In this document: positions 28,276-32,002 of the stretch, piece after piece | Layout: every line of letters begins with the position of its first letter | Position numbering within the stretch: position 1 is the first letter of the stretch | NCBI RefSeq assembly: GCF_001584325.1 | Contig: NZ_LSAZ01000012.1 | Location: 1-32,002, forward strand | Direction of reading: 5' to 3' | DNA: 32,002 nucleotides | Source of the DNA: Bacillus nakamurai | Lineage (GTDB): Bacteria; Bacillota; Bacilli; Bacillales; Bacillaceae | Translations under genes and position numbers: made by a program | The notes under the pieces: model-generated | The model's input: the letters and a program-made list of their open reading frames with translations, nothing else | Databases searched by the model: none | Told to the model about the DNA's origin: nothing

Positions 28276-28290
28276 TCCGCATCACCCTCC
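28272..28290 (-). repeat. Junction repeat, longer variant (copy 5)
   Basis: Minus-strand GGAGGGTGATGCGGAATGA, encoding EGDAE-stop and the next ATG. It is closest to copy 4. Confidence 0.7.
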
Positions 28291-28655
28291 AATTCTTTGC
28301 CTTCAAGAAGCTCCTTCGCATATCGGGAATACCTTTGAATTACTAATTCAGGCGCCGTTCTCTCTGTTTTCATATTTGCGAACAGATGAAAGGCTTTTCT
28401 GAACCTGTCATTCTCTTTTGTAAGCCGGTGAATCTCTTCCTGAGCCTGACGGAACTGATTGACCGCAATTTTTTCCTGCCGGTGATGTTCCCGATTAATG
28501 GCCTGTTGCATGATTACCTCAGTGGCGAGCTTGTCTATTGCTATTTCCAAAGAGATTGGCATGGGCGTATCCGCTGCCCCTTTTGAAAGGGTGCAAATGT
28601 AAGTGCCTGTATATAAAACTTCACCGTTCGACAAGTTGATTTTGTATTCTTTCAA
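28272..28655 (-). CDS. Hypothetical phage protein with coiled-coil middle (127 residues)
   Basis: The TTG start at 28655 has GGAGG 7 bases upstream. A short beta section (YKINLSNGEVLYTGTYICTLSKGAADTPMPI) leads into a long helix (about 35-90), heptad-like and rich in Gln, Glu and Arg (REHHRQEKIAVNQFRQAQEEIHRLTKENDRFRKAF). The C-terminal part is charged and ends EGDAE from the junction repeat. Probably a dimer. Its mRNA begins right after a strong hairpin that separates it from the upstream gene. Confidence 0.78.
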   Translation of the reverse strand: MKEYKINLSNGEVLYTGTYICTLSKGAADTPMPISLEIAIDKLATEVIMQQAINREHHRQEKIAVNQFRQAQEEIHRLTKENDRFRKAFHLFANMKTERTAPELVIQRYSRYAKELLEGKELEGDAE

Positions 28656-28670
28656 GACCGTTCCTCCCCC

Positions 28671-28688
28671 GCAGGGGAAAACCCCTGC
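28671..28688 (-). other. Perfect GC-rich hairpin between two genes
   Basis: GCAGGGG, an AAAA/TTTT loop and CCCCTGC form a 7-bp stem starting at the last base of the upstream stop codon. No T run follows, so it is not an intrinsic terminator. It lies just before the ribosome site of the TTG start at 28655. Confidence 0.7.
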
Positions 28689-28891
28689 TATTTGAATTTA
28701 TGGCCGATCTCGTAATCACAACGAGCCAGGCCGCCTTTTATTGTTTGAATGATTGTTTTACCGTGTTCCGGGGCGTCCATTAAATGAGCAGTCCCTTCAG
28801 TACCATCTAAAACGATGATGCGGACTTTCCCCGGCTCGATGCTTTGCTGAATAGTTGTTTCATAGTTTTTTATTTCTGTTGGCTTGTTCAC
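28688..28891 (-). CDS. Hypothetical phage protein (67 residues)
   Basis: The GTG start at 28891 has AGGGGG 8 bases upstream. It begins MNKPTEIKNYETTIQQSIEP, then GKVRIIVLDGTEGTAHLMDAPEHGKTIIQTIKGGLARCDYEIGHKFK. This is a small alpha/beta protein with two strands and a helix and no known motif. It follows a 78-bp gap with an imperfect hairpin, so it may begin a transcript or a translation unit of its own. Confidence 0.72.
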   Translation of the reverse strand: MNKPTEIKNYETTIQQSIEPGKVRIIVLDGTEGTAHLMDAPEHGKTIIQTIKGGLARCDYEIGHKFK

Positions 28892-28911
28892 TCTGGCCGC
28901 CCCCTGTGCTA

Positions 28912-28935
28912 TGATAGAAGTACCAGTTCATATCA
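28912..28935 (-). other. Imperfect inverted repeat in the gap before the 67-residue gene
   Basis: TGATA(t)GAA, loop CTGGTAC and TTCTATCA on the minus strand form an 8-bp stem with one bulged base. It could be an operator or an mRNA element; there is no clear promoter next to it. Confidence 0.35.
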
Positions 28936-28969
28936 ATGCATCGGGGCCACGGCTTCGGTGTTTTTTGTT

Positions 28970-29119
28970 TTACGACGGCAGCCGCATTGTTACGCCAGCT
29001 GACGGTTTTAATTCCTCGTGGTAGATGATCGGATGCTTTTCGATGTATGCCGCCAACTGCTCCGGCGTCATTTTCCATTCCTTAACTGGTCCTGGCTTGT
29101 AGTGGTTGATTTTTTCTAG
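28970..29119 (-). CDS. Small hypothetical protein (49 residues)
   Basis: The preferred start is the ATG at 29119 with AGAAGG 8 bases upstream; the frame is also open from a TTG at 29167. It begins MLEKINHYKPGPVKEWKMTP and continues with a helix (PEQLAAYIEKHPIIYHEE) and a short charged end. It overlaps the 51-residue gene by 38 bp. No motif is recognised. The conserved-looking helix and the ribosome site support it moderately. Confidence 0.55.
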   Translation of the reverse strand, partial: LEKINHYKPGPVKEWKMTPEQLAAYIEKHPIIYHEELKPSAGVTMRLPS

Positions 29120-29237
29120 CATAGCGATAACCTTCTGAATTGATTTTTGGTATTTCTGAACCTCCAAGCTTTTTACAATCCGCTCCCATGCGGCTGGCGC
29201 ATCGTCTGTATTCGGAACAGAGCGTCATGCAGGCCAT
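29082..29237 (-). CDS. Small Cys-rich protein (51 residues)
   Basis: The ATG at 29237 lies 4 bases after the stop of the DUF1064 gene, and GGAGG at 11 bases comes from the end of that gene. It begins MACMTLCSEYRRCASRMGAD and continues with CKKLGGSEIP. Four Cys residues (3, 7, 13, 21) could bind a metal. The second half is basic and probably disordered. Function is unknown. Its 3' end overlaps the next gene. Confidence 0.6.
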   Translation of the reverse strand: MACMTLCSEYRRCASRMGADCKKLGGSEIPKINSEGYRYARKNQPLQARTS

Positions 29238-29241
29238 GAGC

Positions 29242-29700
29242 TTATCTTCCTCCTGCACCCACAAGGGCCGATCGTCTGCGATTACCACGTTTTGCAGTGG
29301 TCTTCCCCGCCTTCCTTTTGAGTTTTTTCAGCTCGTCCAGCTCAATGAAGCCGAGTGCCTTATCCAGAGCCAGTACCTTCAGTGGTGTATCGTATAGGCG
29401 CTCATATAGCTTGCGTTTGATGGCAAATTCCTTTGTTTCCACGCCTTTGATGTCAATGACCTCGATGCTGCCATCCAAGTTATGAACCTCGAAGTCTGCA
29501 ATATATTCAATCTTCCGAAAAGTTTTGCCGTTCTTTTTGAATGCCTCTTGCAGCAGGAACCTTGGCTGCAGCTTAAAATCTTTGATTTGCTTGCTCACCT
29601 TGAGCCATTTCAATTGCTCATAGTATTTGGCTTCGGCCCGGCTATCGAACGTAATGCCGTCCACCTGTGTTTTTCTGGCGCCGTACTTATTCGTTTGCAT
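29242..29700 (-). CDS. DUF1064-like predicted nuclease (PD-(D/E)xK-type)
   Basis: The protein has 152 residues. The ATG at 29700 overlaps the upstream stop (ATGCAAACGAATAA). TFDSRAEAKYYEQL with Glu23, EYIADFEV with Asp69 and VIDIKG with Asp83 and Lys85 give the E...D...DxK order of the PD-(D/E)xK nuclease fold. FAIKRKLYERL follows, as is usual in the DUF1064 family. Such genes lie near helicase loaders and recombinases in Firmicutes phages and are thought to cut recombination intermediates. The C-terminal 25 residues are very basic. Confidence 0.83.
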   Translation of the reverse strand: MQTNKYGARKTQVDGITFDSRAEAKYYEQLKWLKVSKQIKDFKLQPRFLLQEAFKKNGKTFRKIEYIADFEVHNLDGSIEVIDIKGVETKEFAIKRKLYERLYDTPLKVLALDKALGFIELDELKKLKRKAGKTTAKRGNRRRSALVGAGGR

Positions 29701-29968
29701 GTGCCGCCTCCCGAATAGCCTCGGTGATCGTTTGTTTCGTTTGGTGAATCAGCGCTTTTAATTCTTCGAAATTGTTCGCCTGCCCCGTTAAGATTTCCAT
29801 GTTTAGGATTCGATTGCACGCAGACTCTAAATCCTTGAAATATCCAACTGGCTTGTACCCGACCTCGCCTGACGGATTGCCCTCTTTATCCTGCTTTTGA
29901 AATTCGATGCTCAAGATAACGTTCATTGGATCAGATGTAATTCTGTATTTACCGATGTCTAAATTCAT
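29687..29968 (-). CDS. Hypothetical phage protein (93 residues)
   Basis: The ATG at 29968 has GGAGG 7 bases upstream. The first half is beta-rich (DIGKYRITSDPMNVILSIEFQKQDKEGNPSGEVGYKPVGYFKDLESACNRIL). The second half is one long helix (NFEELKALIHQTKQTITEAIREAAHANE). It resembles short phage proteins of the DUF5405-like kind, but this is uncertain. It is coupled to the nuclease gene by a 14-bp overlap. Confidence 0.72.
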   Translation of the reverse strand: MNLDIGKYRITSDPMNVILSIEFQKQDKEGNPSGEVGYKPVGYFKDLESACNRILNMEILTGQANNFEELKALIHQTKQTITEAIREAAHANE

Positions 29969-30025
29969 TCTTCCGCCTCCATATCTCTGACTATTACCTT
30001 ATCGGCCTGTTACCGCGTGCCGTCG

Positions 30026-30121
30026 TTACCTCCCGTCAATTTGTTCCCAATGATGAATCTGCTTTTCTTTGTATGGTGCCGTTAGTATGATGGCGGGCAG
30101 CAGAATAACCGCTTTAAGCAC
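30026..30121 (-). CDS. Tiny membrane peptide (31 residues)
   Basis: The GTG start at 30121 overlaps the end of the 47-residue gene, with GGAG about 10 bases upstream, and the TAA is at 30026. It begins MLKAVILLPAIILTAPYKEK, one hydrophobic stretch, followed by a polar end (QIHHWEQIDGR). It is very short, so chance cannot be excluded. The overlap start and ribosome site match the style of the neighbouring genes. Confidence 0.45.
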   Translation of the reverse strand: MLKAVILLPAIILTAPYKEKQIHHWEQIDGR

Positions 30122-30257
30122 TGCGCATCAGCTCCATTTGTTTGATTTTTTCCTCAAGCACCCGGATAGCCGGGGTAAGGTCCTGACCGCCCGTTTGTTC
30201 AGCAGGCCCGAACATGTACATGCCGCCGGATGCCGTGAAACTTGCCTGTTTATCCAT
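30114..30257 (-). CDS. Small hypothetical protein (47 residues)
   Basis: The ATG at 30257 overlaps the dnaC stop by 8 bp (ATGGATAA), and the TAA is at 30114. It begins [20 protein letters not shown], then TGGQDLTPAIRVLEEKIKQMELMRSA, with a C-terminal helix of coiled-coil character. Close coupling to the helicase loader suggests a replication-linked helper, which is inference only. Confidence 0.65.
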   Translation of the reverse strand: MDKQASFTASGGMYMFGPAEQTGGQDLTPAIRVLEEKIKQMELMRSA

Positions 30258-31083
30258 TCCTCAACCCTGCCAATCTATGATTTAATAGCATCCTGTCTCC
30301 CTCAATGACCACAACATAGTCGGCACACATTTCATAAAGCCGGGTGCCGAGCGCCTCGTCTATCTTTACGATTTGCTCGATATTCAATTCGCTTGAGATC
30401 AAGACTGGTTTATGGTTCAGATAGCGATAGTTGATGACAGAGTACGTTTGCTCGACCTGCCAATCAGTGGCCCGTGGCTTCCCGTTCAGAGGCTTGAACA
30501 GATCATCTATAAACAGGACTTCAACTTCTTTCATTCGCTTGAGCTTTTCTTCAAGCTTGTCAAAATCATCTTTCAGGTCGTTGAATCCTTCGACGTATGG
30601 GAAATACTGAACAGCGATATTTTTCGATTTGATCAGCTTGTTTGAGATTGCAGTAAGCAAATGCGTTTTGCCCGCCCCTGGCTGCCCGAGAAGGGCAATG
30701 CTGTTGTTGCGAGTACTGCGAATGTTATCGAATTCCTTGTAATATTCGACTGCTGTTTCATAGGTGACTTTTACCATTGCTGGCTTGCCCTCGGTTATGA
30801 AATTCTTGAATTGTAATCTTTCAAATTCCGGGGTAATGTCACTGGAGTTCATTAATTTCCGAATGCGACGGCGCTCGATGCACCCACATCGTACCCATAT
30901 TTCATAGCCGTCCTTGTTTTCGATATAGCCGAGTTCGTCTTTGCAAGTGGGGCAGTCATATTCAACCTTTTCTTCTGAGGCGGCCGACTTGTCCGCCGAA
31001 AATTGAGCCGACCTGTCCTGAAGTTCTTTCATGACTGCCGCCATCGCCTCGTCCGTACTTTGTGTTCTGTTGTTTGTTGGCAT
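30250..31083 (-). CDS. xkdC: Helicase loader, DnaC/DnaI-type AAA+ ATPase (XkdC-like)
   Basis: The protein has 277 residues. The ATG at 31083 has AAAGGAG 9 bases upstream, a strong site that lies inside the preceding gene. An N-terminal Cys cluster (CPTC 44-47, CGC 66-68) is a zinc-binding module. The AAA+ part has Walker A GQPGAGKT (133-140), Walker B VLFIDD (189-194), sensor-type PVLISSE (226-232) and the GTRLYEM arginine-finger region (246-252). It loads the replicative helicase onto phage origin DNA together with the DnaD-like protein encoded just upstream. This is the same pair as XkdB-XkdC or YqaL-YqaM. Confidence 0.93.
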   Translation of the reverse strand: MPTNNRTQSTDEAMAAVMKELQDRSAQFSADKSAASEEKVEYDCPTCKDELGYIENKDGYEIWVRCGCIERRRIRKLMNSSDITPEFERLQFKNFITEGKPAMVKVTYETAVEYYKEFDNIRSTRNNSIALLGQPGAGKTHLLTAISNKLIKSKNIAVQYFPYVEGFNDLKDDFDKLEEKLKRMKEVEVLFIDDLFKPLNGKPRATDWQVEQTYSVINYRYLNHKPVLISSELNIEQIVKIDEALGTRLYEMCADYVVVIEGDRMLLNHRLAGLRNG

Positions 31084-31678
31084 ACTGCTGTTTCTCCTTT
31101 CTTTTCTGGCTGAATGGGTTTGATAGGATCGTTTCGATGTAATTCAGATTGACGTTGTTGCCCTTGTTTCTGAAAGCCAGTTTCATTGCCTCCATGACTT
31201 TCTCTTCGCCGTAATCTTCCACCATATAGTCGAGCCGTTGAACCTCCATCGGGCCAATGGTACGGGCTGTTCTGTTTTCGAATAGTTCAAATGCGTTTTT
31301 CATTTTTTCGTCAACCTCCTGCTGTGCTTCTGGCATTGCCGCCGGGTCTTTCTTCTTGTTGTAATTTCCTAACTGTATGTACTCGGCATAATTCAACACC
31401 GTCACAATGAAACCGCGTTTTTGCGGCAGCCGGTCTAGTTTCAAATACTCTTGCTTTACCATCCGATCTAACGAGTATTTGATCTGATCAGAAGACCAGT
31501 TGAAGCGTTTGGCTAAATCTACAAGCTTAACAATTGTCTGTCCGAGCTTTAGTTCTTGGTCTGCCCTGTACTCCGCCCGTTTGAATAAATAATCGTATAT
31601 TGTCTCATCTCGTGAATCTTTAAATGGCAGGCGGGGCAGGACCACATACCCCAAACCTTGCATATCCATGCCGCTCAC
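30962..31678 (-). CDS. xkdB: DnaD-domain replication initiation protein (XkdB-like)
   Basis: The protein has 238 residues. The GTG start at 31678 immediately follows the upstream TAG, with AAAGGA 6-7 bases before it. The N-terminal winged-helix part contains [49 protein letters not shown]. The DnaD domain (about 125-185) has [37 protein letters not shown] and closes with the family motif LNYIETIL. The last 45 residues are polar, Gln/Gly/Arg-rich, and are encoded in the region that also codes for the start of DnaC. DnaD proteins open or bend origin DNA before helicase loading. Confidence 0.88.
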   Translation of the reverse strand: MSGMDMQGLGYVVLPRLPFKDSRDETIYDYLFKRAEYRADQELKLGQTIVKLVDLAKRFNWSSDQIKYSLDRMVKQEYLKLDRLPQKRGFIVTVLNYAEYIQLGNYNKKKDPAAMPEAQQEVDEKMKNAFELFENRTARTIGPMEVQRLDYMVEDYGEEKVMEAMKLAFRNKGNNVNLNYIETILSNPFSQKRKEKQQYANKQQNTKYGRGDGGSHERTSGQVGSIFGGQVGRLRRKG

Positions 31679-31855
31679 CTACTTCCTTTCACACAGTGCT
31701 GTCATGCCGCTGATGCGGACTAAACGTAAGCCAGGTTCATTTGTTCTGAGATAGCCTTCGACATAATCACGGAACAGTTGGGCGCGATTTGGTGTCCCTT
31801 CCGTCATCCACTTGTAACAGAAAGGGATGCCTACCTTAATCAAATGGGATGTCAT
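31679..31855 (-). CDS. Small hypothetical protein (58 residues)
   Basis: The start is the ATG at 31855, 20 bp inside the end of the preceding SSB-like gene; the frame is open to 31936 but that part lies in the other gene. It begins MTSHLIKVGIPFCYKWMTEG, then PNRAQLFRDYVEGYLRTNEPGLRLVRISGMTALCERK. It is a compact alpha/beta protein. No strong ribosome site precedes it, so translation probably relies on coupling. The stop abuts the DnaD-like start. Function is unknown, but it is embedded in the replication genes. Confidence 0.62.
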   Translation of the reverse strand: MTSHLIKVGIPFCYKWMTEGTPNRAQLFRDYVEGYLRTNEPGLRLVRISGMTALCERK

Positions 31856-32002
31856 TTTCACTAATATCAACAGGCTTACCACCAAAAGGATCAGCATCCT
31901 GCGCACTTGGTTTTTCTGCCTGTTGTTCAGATTCACTCAAAAACTGATTTCCGCCTAAATCTAAAACATTTTCGTCATATACTGACTGGGCTTCTGCTGT
32001 TA
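31836..32002 (-). CDS. C-terminal end of an SSB-like single-strand DNA-binding or recombination protein
   Basis: Only the last 54 residues are in the window. The end is a polar, Gln/Glu-rich linker followed by ADPFGGKPVDISENDIPFD. The DPF...(I/V)DIS(D/E)(D/N)(D/I)PF pattern is the acidic tail of Bacillus SSB proteins, which recruits replication and repair partners. One extra Asp follows the usual terminal Phe. It could also be a phage recombinase carrying such a tail. The gene sits directly upstream of the DnaD-like gene, as expected for replication genes. Confidence 0.72.
   Translation of the reverse strand, partial: TAEAQSVYDENVLDLGGNQFLSESEQQAEKPSAQDADPFGGKPVDISENDIPFD

Noticed and set aside
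25785..28290. The junction repeats as a CRISPR array
   Set aside because: Copies are 16-19 bases, irregularly spaced by whole genes, and each forms a stop-start signal.
28945..28970. CCACGGCTTCGGTG followed by a T run on the plus strand as a terminator
   Set aside because: The arms do not pair well (only three outer base pairs), and no plus-strand gene precedes it.
28860..29078. 72-codon minus-strand frame, including a 23-codon version starting MNWYFYHSTGGG
   Set aside because: No ribosome site; it overlaps two better supported genes and the intergenic hairpin.
1..32002. tRNA genes, insertion sequences, integrase and attachment sites
   Set aside because: None could be recognised on either strand in this window.

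Overview
The window is a block of a temperate Bacillus phage or prophage. It is read almost entirely from the minus strand, so transcription runs from high to low coordinates. Strong AGGAGG-type ribosome sites, frequent GTG and TTG starts, tight ATGA/GTGA stop-start overlaps and a PBSX-like order (xpf, xtmA, xtmB ... xkdN-xkdX, xhlA) point to a Bacillus subtilis-group host. A sheath, a tube and a baseplate set make it a contractile-tailed (myovirus-like) phage. The host and all family names are inferred from sequence reading alone; no database search was possible.

Layout in transcription order. (1) 32002-28688: replication and recombination. The end of a protein with an SSB-like acidic tail is followed by a DnaD-type initiator, a DnaC/DnaI-type helicase loader that overlaps it by 122 bp, micro-genes of 31-58 codons and a DUF1064-type nuclease. 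(2) 28655-24803: a packed string of small accessory genes. These include zinc ribbons, a phage ABA-sandwich protein, an HTH protein with a membrane tail, a secreted protein and small membrane proteins. Several are joined by a recurring junction sequence, and the string closes with a strong terminator at 24722-24775. (3) 24663-24005: a 42-residue basic protein and the Xpf-like late sigma factor, with their own terminator. (4) 23957-21442: an AT-rich island of three separately terminated units between xpf and the terminase genes. It holds a 45-residue membrane/basic peptide faced by a convincing plus-strand promoter and terminator (candidate antisense RNA), a 63-residue membrane protein, an HTH protein, a membrane-anchored protein with a 38-residue partner, and a lipoprotein. 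(5) 21308-1: the late operon. It runs terminase small and large, portal, scaffold, coat, MuF-type head protein, connectors, sheath, tube, tail assembly chaperone with a probable programmed frameshift, a long tape measure with a lytic transglycosylase domain, the XkdP-XkdX baseplate and fibre set, and the start of the lysis gene xhlA.

The early genes load the helicase and replicate the phage. Xpf presumably switches on the late operon, which builds a head of SPP1/P22 character joined to a contractile tail. The sheath and tube resemble the DUF3383/DUF3277 group rather than the PBSX types, while the baseplate is PBSX-like, so the structural region is mosaic. The island in part 4 looks like lysogenic-conversion cargo (morons) and is the best place to look for an undescribed system, especially the candidate type I toxin-antitoxin locus at 23693-23975. 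The five related gene junctions in part 2, one of which appears to have produced a fused gene, are the second notable signal.
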